Source: Bacteroidota bacterium (GTDB lineage: Bacteria > Bacteroidota > Bacteroidia > Chitinophagales > Chitinophagaceae). From it: a stretch of DNA of 11,211 nt. Positions 5,479-11,211 of the stretch are shown one piece after another (position 1 is the first letter of the stretch; every line of letters starts with the position of its first letter). The stretch is taken from NCBI GenBank assembly GCA_028875955.1, contig JAGWTX010000023.1, positions 1 to 11,211 of the forward strand, given 5' to 3'. A program made the position numbers and the translations under genes. The notes below the pieces were generated by a model. The model saw only the letters and a program-made list of their open reading frames with translations. It did no database searches and was not told where the DNA came from.

Positions 5479-8103
5479 ATGAAGATTGAAGAAATCAAAA
5501 TTTTACGTGGCCCCAATTACTGGAGTGTAAGGCGATCCCAGCTGATCCAGATGAAACTCGATCTGGAAGAACTGGAACAGCGGCCCACCCATACCATCGA
5601 TGGATTCCTGGAAAGATTAACCAGCCTGTTCCCTACCATGTACGCCCACCGTTGCAGTGTGGGTAAGGAAGGCGGTTTTTTTGAGCGCGTGAAGGAAGGT
5701 ACCTGGATGGGACATGTGATTGAACACATTGCCCTTGAAATACAGACCCTGGCAGGTATGGATTGCGGGTTTGGCCGAACCAGGGGTACCGGAAAGGAAG
5801 GGGAATACTATGTGGTGTTCAATTATATGGAAGAAGATGCCGGTGTGTATGCGGCCAAAGCTGCTGTAAGGATCGCCCAGTCGCTGGTTGATGCAACAGA
5901 TTATGACCTTACAAACGATATCCAGCAACTCCGTATTATCCGGGAAGATACCCGTCTCGGACCCTCCACCGGTTGCATTGTAGAAGAAGCTGCCAAAAGA
6001 GGCATCCCCTATATCCGGCTCAATAAACAAAGCCTGGTACAATTGGGATATGGTGTTCACCAGAAACGAATCCGGGCCACGATTGCCAGCACCACGTCCA
6101 ATATCGCGGTAGATATCGCCTGCGACAAGGAAGAAACCAAGAACCTTCTGGAAGCAGCGGAAATCCCCGTTCCCCGGGGTACGGTGGTAAGAACAGAAGA
6201 AGGTTTGCAGGAAGCGGTGGCAAAATATGGTTACCCCCTTGTGATCAAACCCATTGACGGGAACCATGGCAAGGGCAATACCACCAATATCAACACCTGG
6301 GAACAGGCGGTAAGGGCTTTTGAATCGGCCAAATCCTACAGTCGCAGCGTGATCGTGGAGAAATTCATAACCGGTGTGGATTTCCGGGTACTGGTGATCA
6401 ATTATAAATTTATCTGTGCCGCCTTACGTACACCCGCATCCGTGGTTGGCGATGGCATTCACAATATCCAATGGCTGGTAGACGAAACCAATCAGGACCC
6501 ACGCAGAGGCTATGGTCATGAAAAAGTGCTCACCCAGATCAATATCGATGCTTCGAGTCAGAAAATGCTGGACGAAATGGGTTATACCCTCGACACCATA
6601 CCCGAAGAAGGAGAAAGGGTCTTGCTGAAAACCACTGCCAATCTCAGTACCGGCGGCACTTCTTCCGATGTAACAGATGAAGTGCATCCCGTAAATATCT
6701 TCCTGGCTGAAAGGATTGCCCGGATCATCGGGCTGGATATCTGTGGGATTGATATCATGGCCCCTGACCTGCGCTCATCTATTTATGAAAACGGGGGTGC
6801 CGTGCTGGAAGTGAATGCGGCACCGGGTTTCCGGATGCATATCGAACCCGCTGAAGGACTGGCCCGCAATGTGGCAGAACCCGTGATCAATATGCTTTTC
6901 CCGCAGGGATCCAATGGACGGATCCCCATTGTGGCCATTACCGGTACCAATGGAAAAACCACCACCACCCGTTTAACCGCCCATATCTGCAAAACAGCCG
7001 GAAGAAAAGTAGGTTATACCACCAGTGATGGTGTGTATATACAGAACCAACTGATGATGAGGGGCGACTGTACCGGTCCCCTCAGCGCCAAATTCGTGCT
7101 GCGTGATCCCACCGTGGATTTTGCCGTTCTGGAATGCGCCCGTGGCGGACTTTTAAAAGCGGGTCTGGCTTTTCAGCATTGTGATGTGAGCATTGTTACC
7201 AATGTAACCGCCGATCACCTCGGACTGGGTGGTATCGACAGCCTGGAACAGATGGCCCGGGCCAAAGCCGTGATACCCGAAACCACATTTCCCCATGGCT
7301 ATGCCATCTTAAACGCCGAAGACGACCTGGTTTATGCCATGCACAAAGGGCTCAGCTGTAATGTGGCCTATTTCAGCATGGATGAAAACAACCCCAGGAT
7401 CCAGGCGCATTGTAAAAATGGCGGTTATGCCGCTGTTTATGAGAGTGGCTATGTAACCATCCTGAAAGGCACCTGGAAGATCCGTGTGATGAAAGTGAGT
7501 GAGATCCCCATTACCTATGGGGGAAAAGCCCTGCATAATATCATGAATACCCTGCCGGCCATACTGGCGGCCTACCTGTTCAAAGACATCAGCATTGAAG
7601 ATATCCGTACGGCTTTGAGCAGTTTTGTGCCTTCTCCGTCGCAAACACCGGGCAGACTGAACCTGTTTGAGTTCAAACATTTCAAATTCCTGGTGGATTT
7701 TGCGCATAACCCGGCCGGTCTGGAATTCCTTTGTGATTTTATCAGTAAAATGGATGGATCCCCCAAAGTGGGTATTATCAGTGGCACGGGCGACCGGCGG
7801 GATGATGATATCCGCGAACTGGGCAGGATCTCAGGAAGGTCATTTGAGGAGATCATTATCCGCCAGGACAAGAATCTCCGGGGCCGCAGTGCCGAAGAGA
7901 TCGTGAACCTGCTGGTGGAGGGGATCAATGAGACCAAACTGAGCGATATCCCCATCACCATCATCTATAATGAAAAGGAAGCCATCCTCCATGCCTATAA
8001 AAACGCCAAACCCGGCTCACTGATCACGATTATGTGTGATGTGGTGGCTGAGGCGCTGGATCTGATCAAAGGGCTGAAGGAAGCCGAGGACAGGGGCGAA
8101 TAA
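5479..8103 (+). CDS. cphA: Cyanophycin synthetase
   Basis: This enzyme polymerises cyanophycin in the cytoplasm, using ATP to add alternately L-aspartate to the backbone and L-arginine to the aspartate side chain. The product has 874 residues, the usual CphA1 length, and the frame is intact. The N-terminal domain (about 1-160) is typical of the family. It is followed by an ATP-grasp domain with GPSTGCIVEEA at 161-171, IKPIDGNHGKG at 256-266 and LEVNAAPGFRMH at 443-454. The C-terminal Mur-ligase-like part has the P-loop GTNGKTTTT at 489-497, TNVTADHLG at 574-582, HNIMN at 686-690 and DFAHNPAG at 740-747. Both active modules therefore look complete. The gene is divergent from cyanophycinase. 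No clear terminator is seen in the 130 nt before the tRNA. The ATG at 5479 fits the conserved N-terminus (MKIEEIKILRGPNYWS). Confidence 0.95.
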   Translation: MKIEEIKILRGPNYWSVRRSQLIQMKLDLEELEQRPTHTIDGFLERLTSLFPTMYAHRCSVGKEGGFFERVKEGTWMGHVIEHIALEIQTLAGMDCGFGRTRGTGKEGEYYVVFNYMEEDAGVYAAKAAVRIAQSLVDATDYDLTNDIQQLRIIREDTRLGPSTGCIVEEAAKRGIPYIRLNKQSLVQLGYGVHQKRIRATIASTTSNIAVDIACDKEETKNLLEAAEIPVPRGTVVRTEEGLQEAVAKYGYPLVIKPIDGNHGKGNTTNINTWEQAVRAFESAKSYSRSVIVEKFITGVDFRVLVINYKFICAALRTPASVVGDGIHNIQWLVDETNQDPRRGYGHEKVLTQINIDASSQKMLDEMGYTLDTIPEEGERVLLKTTANLSTGGTSSDVTDEVHPVNIFLAERIARIIGLDICGIDIMAPDLRSSIYENGGAVLEVNAAPGFRMHIEPAEGLARNVAEPVINMLFPQGSNGRIPIVAITGTNGKTTTTRLTAHICKTAGRKVGYTTSDGVYIQNQLMMRGDCTGPLSAKFVLRDPTVDFAVLECARGGLLKAGLAFQHCDVSIVTNVTADHLGLGGIDSLEQMARAKAVIPETTFPHGYAILNAEDDLVYAMHKGLSCNVAYFSMDENNPRIQAHCKNGGYAAVYESGYVTILKGTWKIRVMKVSEIPITYGGKALHNIMNTLPAILAAYLFKDISIEDIRTALSSFVPSPSQTPGRLNLFEFKHFKFLVDFAHNPAGLEFLCDFISKMDGSPKVGIISGTGDRRDDDIRELGRISGRSFEEIIIRQDKNLRGRSAEEIVNLLVEGINETKLSDIPITIIYNEKEAILHAYKNAKPGSLITIMCDVVAEALDLIKGLKEAEDRGE

Positions 8104-8173
8104 GGGAATTTTCAAAATAGCAATTGGCTGACAACGCATTATCCATCAACAATTCCAACTGACGCTTAAAAAA

Positions 8174-8205
8174 TTTGGAACAATTCCCCTGCTCCCCTAT
8201 TTTTG
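8174..8205 (+). promoter_or_regulatory. Promoter of tRNA-Gln (-33 TTTG, -7 TATTTTTG)
   Basis: TTTG at 8174-8177 and TATTTTTG at 8198-8205 are separated by 20 nt, matching the Bacteroidota -33/-7 consensus. The expected transcription start is near 8212, about 20 nt before the tRNA. The TAG stop codon of the oppositely oriented recombinase ORF (8197-8199) overlaps the first bases of the -7 box. Confidence 0.7.
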
Positions 8206-9813
8206 CACCCCATTCGATAAGAATGTAAGGATTGCCCGATAGTATAAGGGTAGTACAACTGATTTTGGTTCAGTATGTCGTGGTTCGAATCCATGTCGGG
8301 CAACAGAAGTGGACAAATCGAGATTTTTCTTGGTTTGTCCATTTTTATTTTCGCTAAAACCCTTACCCACATTGAATATTAGCTCGACAGCTTCATTGAG
8401 TCTTTTAGTTCGAAAATTTTCACCGTCAAACACTAATTTTTCAGGAAATATCGAACTAATCAACCTACGCTTCCTTAAATTATCTCCTGAATCATATAAT
8501 TCGGCAAGATTTACAAGGTTTTCAATCGCCTTATTTAGTATCCCATCAATTTTTTCAGTCTGACCAGCCCTCGCTATCAACTTTGCTTCTATCCTTTCGA
8601 CCTCTTCCTCACACTCTTTTTTATATTCGTAATATTCTGACCTTTCGATCTGATCTGTCATGAATTTAGTTCGAGCTTTTTGAATATTTGTATGGATAAT
8701 GGCTAGCCGTTCCGTCATTGATCGCATTTCATCATTACTTTGATTTGACCGCTGCTTGTATAGGGTATTAATCACCTCGGCATACACTTTTGTCATGCCA
8801 GGTTTAGCTACATATTTTTTTAATTCTAATTCAAATATCCGGTTAGCATTATCAGATCTGAACCTATGCCTGCAGGGTGCTACACAATGGTAATAAAAAT
8901 ATCGACCACCAGTTCCTTTGGACGCACTACCTGTTAGCTGCCTACCGCATTTGGGGCATAGGAGATGCCCCCGCAAAACAAGCTCCGGCATACTTTTTAC
9001 GGTTGTACGATAAACCTTCTTTTTCCCATCAAGGAAATCCTGCACATCATAAAACAGTTCTTCGGAAATGATGGGCTCATGAGTGCCCCGGATAATAGCG
9101 TCAGGTTCATCTTTATAACCCTTCAGAAATATCTTACCGCAGAATACCGGGTTCCTGATCAGGTTCCAGAATTGCCCTTTACAACAAGGCAACCCTTTCA
9201 ATTTTGCCTCTTTCCATACGGACTCAACCTGTACTTTATGCTGGGAGATGGTTTCAAATGACCACTTAATGATATCCGCATAGGGCTGCTCAATGGCGAT
9301 ATATTTTTTCCCTTCAGGCGTAACCCGGTTTATATATCCCAGTGGTGCGCCATTCATCCACCTTCCCTCCTTGACTGCCCGTCGCATACCATAGCGGACA
9401 TTAATTGAACGGCGATCATTTTCCACCTCCGGCGCGGTCAGATAAATCCCCAGCATGATCTTATTCTCCGGAATATCGAGATCCAGGGGTTGTTCAATTG
9501 CACAGGGTTCGATACTTAATTTGCGAAGCGTATTAATCATCTGGAAAGCATCCGCAGCATTTCGGCTGAAACGATCCCATTTGGTAAAAAGAACTAAATT
9601 AATCTGGTTCTTTCTACGTTTCACATCCTCCAAAAATATCTTCCATTCTGGGCGCAAGAATGTCTTAGCAGAATAGTCTTCATAAATAACATTTCGAATC
9701 GCGATCTTTTTAAAATCACAATACTTCCGCAACCTTTCCTCCTGGTCACGCTGCGAATAACCCTTTTCGGCCTGTTCATCCGTACTCACGCGGATATAGA
9801 GATCAGCTTTCAT
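8197..9813 (-). CDS. Large serine recombinase / integrase of a mobile element
   Basis: The product is 538 residues. The N-terminal resolvase domain (about 1-150) has the catalytic serine in YIRVSTDEQ (Ser10) and the arginine motif KWDRFSRN. A recombinase domain follows (about 155-265). A zinc ribbon comes next with Cys286, Cys289, Cys310 and Cys314, then a charged coiled-coil segment (about 355-415). Such enzymes insert and excise phages, conjugative elements and cassettes. I chose the ATG at 9813; a TTG 18 nt upstream would add six residues. The start overlaps a 48-codon ORF by 11 nt. The last codons are unusual: from about residue 492 the frame crosses the tRNA-Gln terminator, then the whole tRNA in antisense (GFEPRHTEPKSVVLPLYYRA), and stops at the tRNA promoter. 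The enzyme proper probably ends near residue 485-500. The gene is more AT-rich than cphA. Confidence 0.9.
   Translation of the reverse strand: MKADLYIRVSTDEQAEKGYSQRDQEERLRKYCDFKKIAIRNVIYEDYSAKTFLRPEWKIFLEDVKRRKNQINLVLFTKWDRFSRNAADAFQMINTLRKLSIEPCAIEQPLDLDIPENKIMLGIYLTAPEVENDRRSINVRYGMRRAVKEGRWMNGAPLGYINRVTPEGKKYIAIEQPYADIIKWSFETISQHKVQVESVWKEAKLKGLPCCKGQFWNLIRNPVFCGKIFLKGYKDEPDAIIRGTHEPIISEELFYDVQDFLDGKKKVYRTTVKSMPELVLRGHLLCPKCGRQLTGSASKGTGGRYFYYHCVAPCRHRFRSDNANRIFELELKKYVAKPGMTKVYAEVINTLYKQRSNQSNDEMRSMTERLAIIHTNIQKARTKFMTDQIERSEYYEYKKECEEEVERIEAKLIARAGQTEKIDGILNKAIENLVNLAELYDSGDNLRKRRLISSIFPEKLVFDGENFRTKRLNEAVELIFNVGKGFSENKNGQTKKNLDLSTSVARHGFEPRHTEPKSVVLPLYYRAILTFLSNGVQK
8233..8303 (+). tRNA. 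tRNA-Gln (anticodon UUG)
   Basis: The acceptor stem TGCCCGA (8233-8239) pairs fully with TCGGGCA (8296-8302), followed by discriminator A (8303). The anticodon stem ACTGA/TCAGT holds the 7-nt loop TTTTGGT with anticodon TTG at 8265-8267. The T arm reads CGTGG-TTCGAAT-CCATG with the standard TTCGAAT loop. The 3' CCA is not encoded (ACA follows instead), so it must be added after transcription. The gene has its own promoter and a downstream terminator. The whole gene lies in antisense within the C-terminal codons of the serine recombinase ORF, and it is the likely integration target of the element to the right. Confidence 0.95.
8311..8350 (+). terminator. Rho-independent terminator of tRNA-Gln
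   Basis: GGACAAATCGAG (8311-8322) and CTTGGTTTGTCC (8329-8340) form a 12-bp stem, including two G-T wobbles, around an ATTTTT loop, followed by ATTTTTATTTT. It begins 8 nt after the tRNA. It lies inside the recombinase ORF, where its antisense reads as GQTKKNLDLS. Confidence 0.75.
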
Positions 9814-9949
9814 TTTCAAATATTTGGTCAAGTGAAAGGGTAGCCAAATTAATCATGAAGGAGAGTATGATTTTGGCCTCGTCCAGAGTAACTAAGGTAC
9901 CATTTTCTTTAAGAATTTCCATGACCCGCTCAGCACCTATCTGGTTCAT
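9803..9949 (-). CDS. Small 48-residue ORF overlapping the recombinase start
   Basis: The predicted product begins MNQIGAERVMEILKENG and continues with LVTLDEAKIILSFMINLATL, ending FENES. It looks like a short, largely helical, acidic protein. Its stop overlaps the recombinase ATG (ATGAAAGCTGA, 11 nt shared), so the two are probably translationally coupled. From memory, similar short proteins with a helix-turn pattern of the type LT-EAK-IL-F sit directly before serine recombinases in other Bacteroidota mobile elements; I could not check this. It may be a recombination directionality or regulatory partner, but the function is unknown. The ATG at 9949 is the first one; a GTG two codons upstream is possible. 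A near-consensus -7 sequence (TAATTTTTG, one base too long) lies at 9961-9969, downstream of the terminator of the neighbouring operon, so the small ORF and recombinase appear to form their own transcription unit. Confidence 0.65.
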   Translation of the reverse strand: MNQIGAERVMEILKENGTLVTLDEAKIILSFMINLATLSLDQIFENES

Positions 9950-9990
9950 AACCACAGTTTCAAAAATTAAACGTTTATCTTTTGGAGAAT

Positions 9991-10017
9991 AAAAAAAACC
10001 GGCTATTAAAGGCCGGC
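9991..10017 (-). terminator. Rho-independent terminator of the element operon
   Basis: On the minus strand CCGGC, an 8-nt loop and GCCGG are followed by eight Ts. It starts about 15 nt after the stop codon of the 91-residue gene. The stem is short but GC-rich, and the T tract is uninterrupted. Confidence 0.75.
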
Positions 10018-10031
10018 TGCTGGATAATCCC

Positions 10032-10307
10032 CTAAAGTTTTTTAAATACTACTTCCGCCTTTATATACCCGTTTTCAGCCGGAATATATTTCAGGTATCC
10101 AAAAGCAGCCAGGTCCTTGATACGCATCTGGTAAGTATCCCGCTTTCGGAACTTAGTATAACGCATGATTTCGTAAGCTTCCACTTCCATCGTCTGCGGA
10201 CAACCTTTCAACTGCCAGATATACAATAATGCCAGGTAAATCACGATATGACTCGCCCCGATCCTGGGATCATCTGCAATCGTTTCAAAAAAATCTCCTA
10301 ACTGCAT
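10032..10307 (-). CDS. 91-residue winged-helix-like protein of the mobile element
   Basis: The N-terminal part (about 1-35) has DFFETIADDPRIGASHIVIYLALLYIW. The segment at 41-75 (EVEAYEIMRYTKF, then DTYQMRIKDLAAFGYLKYIP) has the layout of a helix-turn-helix followed by a wing, as in small transcriptional regulators. From memory, short proteins of this pattern (FFE-I--D-RI---HI-LY, then a T-Y---IK-L--FGYI-Y segment) are common on Bacteroidota mobile elements. That resemblance is a recollection, not a search result. A DNA-binding role, in element control or replication, is likely but unproven. The ATG overlaps the stop codon of the gene upstream (TGATG), so it is translationally coupled to it. 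The gene is the last in its operon and is followed by a strong terminator. Confidence 0.7.
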   Translation of the reverse strand: MQLGDFFETIADDPRIGASHIVIYLALLYIWQLKGCPQTMEVEAYEIMRYTKFRKRDTYQMRIKDLAAFGYLKYIPAENGYIKAEVVFKKL

Positions 10308-11002
10308 CAGGTTTTTTCTTGACCTCGCCTTGTCATCCGCCGCGGATTTTTACTGAGCAATTTGCCACCAGATACACTTCCCCCGGTTCTGTCAGACACT
10401 ATTTTTTTCACCAGCAGCTTTTTTCTTGCCACCAGCTGCTTTTCCAACCACCGGCTGCAGAGGAAACGAACCGCATCATCAAATGTGATCACCAGGCTCT
10501 CATCGATAAAATAAAACCGTTCCGAAATCTCCCAATCATTTTTCCAAACTGTTAATTGCTGGATCATGGATTCCAGGGGTGTCCCTGCCCAAAACTTGTA
10601 CCTGAGTATATCAGCTTCAATTCCGCCGGCCTGAAGCTTTTCCAAAACATCGAACGCCCTTTGTACCGTGGAAGTATCCATCTTTACAGGTACCAGTTTG
10701 CCATTTACCAATGAATGCCAGTCAACCAATTGCATAGCATTACTCAATGGTTCCAATTCTGCAGGAACGACCACCTCCTTTCGCAAGGTTACCTGGTAAT
10801 AACGCAATTCATATTGGTCCTTGTCTGCCTTTTCAAGATGAACGCTGAACAGGAAACTGTCATTAGCCACTAACTTAATAAGAGGCAGATCAAATGCATT
10901 TGGCAGGAAACAGATATTGCAGCAGAGCATGGTTTCCACCGACGGCCCAAAACCCAACTGCATCAGCCGGGTTTTGAGCGATTGAAGGTTCTTCTCGTTC
11001 AT
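10307..11002 (-). CDS. 231-residue protein of unknown function on the mobile element
   Basis: I do not recognise a catalytic motif. The protein starts MNEKNLQSLKTRLMQLGFG. It has three cysteines close together (27, 28, 31) and a middle region with beta-rich character (LFSVHLEKADKDQYELRYYQVTL). The C-terminal tail from about 190 is strongly basic (ARKKLLVKKIV, then RRMTRRGQEK), suggesting contact with nucleic acid. From memory, the N-terminus resembles proteins carried on Bacteroidota conjugative elements that begin MNE-NL--LK--L---GFG; this is unverified. No signal peptide or membrane segment is visible. It lies 6 nt after the stop of the upstream partial gene and overlaps the downstream 91-residue gene at TGATG, so the three form one operon. 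Confidence 0.7.
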   Translation of the reverse strand: MNEKNLQSLKTRLMQLGFGPSVETMLCCNICFLPNAFDLPLIKLVANDSFLFSVHLEKADKDQYELRYYQVTLRKEVVVPAELEPLSNAMQLVDWHSLVNGKLVPVKMDTSTVQRAFDVLEKLQAGGIEADILRYKFWAGTPLESMIQQLTVWKNDWEISERFYFIDESLVITFDDAVRFLCSRWLEKQLVARKKLLVKKIVSDRTGGSVSGGKLLSKNPRRMTRRGQEKT

Positions 11003-11008
11003 AATGAA

Positions 11009-11211
11009 TTAGCTGATCTTTTTGGACCTGGATTTTGACTTTTCATTTTTCTTCGGCAGTAACCCATTGGAAGGCCGGTTCTTGTCAAGGAGATCCTTTT
11101 TGTCATATTTGACACCCGTATCGCTTGCCACAGTTTGCGTTTCCATTTTTTTGGTATCCGCTGGCGCCTGCCCATATTTTTGTTCCACCTTCTGTGCCGG
11201 GTAATACATAG
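11009..11211 (-). CDS. C-terminal part of an unidentified element protein (runs off right edge)
   Basis: The frame is open to the window edge, and 66 residues plus the stop TAA at 11009-11011 are visible. The methionine at 11209 may be internal. The segment is hydrophilic and lysine/serine-rich, with a basic end (KKNEKSKSRSKKIS), and looks like a disordered tail. No domain can be named. It lies 6 nt upstream of the 231-residue gene and is probably its operon partner. The minus-strand frame is favoured over the 60-residue plus-strand reading because of this tight spacing. Confidence 0.5.
   Translation of the reverse strand, partial: MYYPAQKVEQKYGQAPADTKKMETQTVASDTGVKYDKKDLLDKNRPSNGLLPKKNEKSKSRSKKIS

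Noticed and set aside
5617..6267. 216-codon minus-strand frame inside cphA, plus other antisense frames at 6424-6687, 7309-7707 and 7572-7964
   Set aside because: They are shadows of the cphA codons; cphA has all family motifs in one uninterrupted frame.
8166..8372. 68-codon minus-strand frame across the tRNA
   Set aside because: It is a second antisense frame of the tRNA and its terminator, with no protein features or independent signals.
8304..11211. Second copy of the tRNA-Gln 3' end marking the right end of the element
   Set aside because: I found no matching sequence within the window by eye; the other end, if any, lies beyond the right edge.

Overview
The window comes from a chromosome of the phylum Bacteroidota, most likely a Chitinophagaceae-like organism. 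Four places carry the phylum's -7 promoter element TAnnTTTG (before the RDD gene, tyrS, the cyanophycinase gene and the tRNA). Shine-Dalgarno sites are largely absent, and the protein families fit this group. The assignment is inferred from signals and families, not from a search.

Positions 1-8303 look like ordinary chromosome. They hold the N-terminal part of the Fe-S chaperone gene hscA (-), a small RDD membrane protein (-) divergent from tyrS (+), and a convergent block of minus-strand genes. That block contains two exported SGNH-type esterases (a SASA/CE6-like one and a GDSL-like one) and a cyanophycinase. The cyanophycinase gene is divergent from a full-length cyanophycin synthetase gene cphA (+). 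Together the last two form a make-and-break module for the Asp/Arg storage polymer cyanophycin. A tRNA-Gln(UUG) with its own promoter and terminator follows cphA.

From about 8304 to the right edge the DNA looks like the end of an integrated mobile element, visibly more AT-rich in the recombinase gene. A large serine recombinase (-) points into the tRNA. Its open frame runs through the tRNA terminator, the whole tRNA in antisense, and up to the tRNA promoter. A 48-residue ORF overlaps the recombinase start by 11 nt. Further right is a tightly packed minus-strand operon: an unidentified protein tail, a 231-residue unidentified protein and a 91-residue winged-helix-like protein, closed by a terminator. 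The other end of the element lies outside the window.

Two related intergenic repeats (about 491-613 and 4296-4460) share a hairpin core and T/G-rich heptad flanks. Each begins directly at the stop codon of a minus-strand gene. I found no CRISPR array, no rRNA and no complete insertion sequence. No stretch longer than 300 bases is without a gene.
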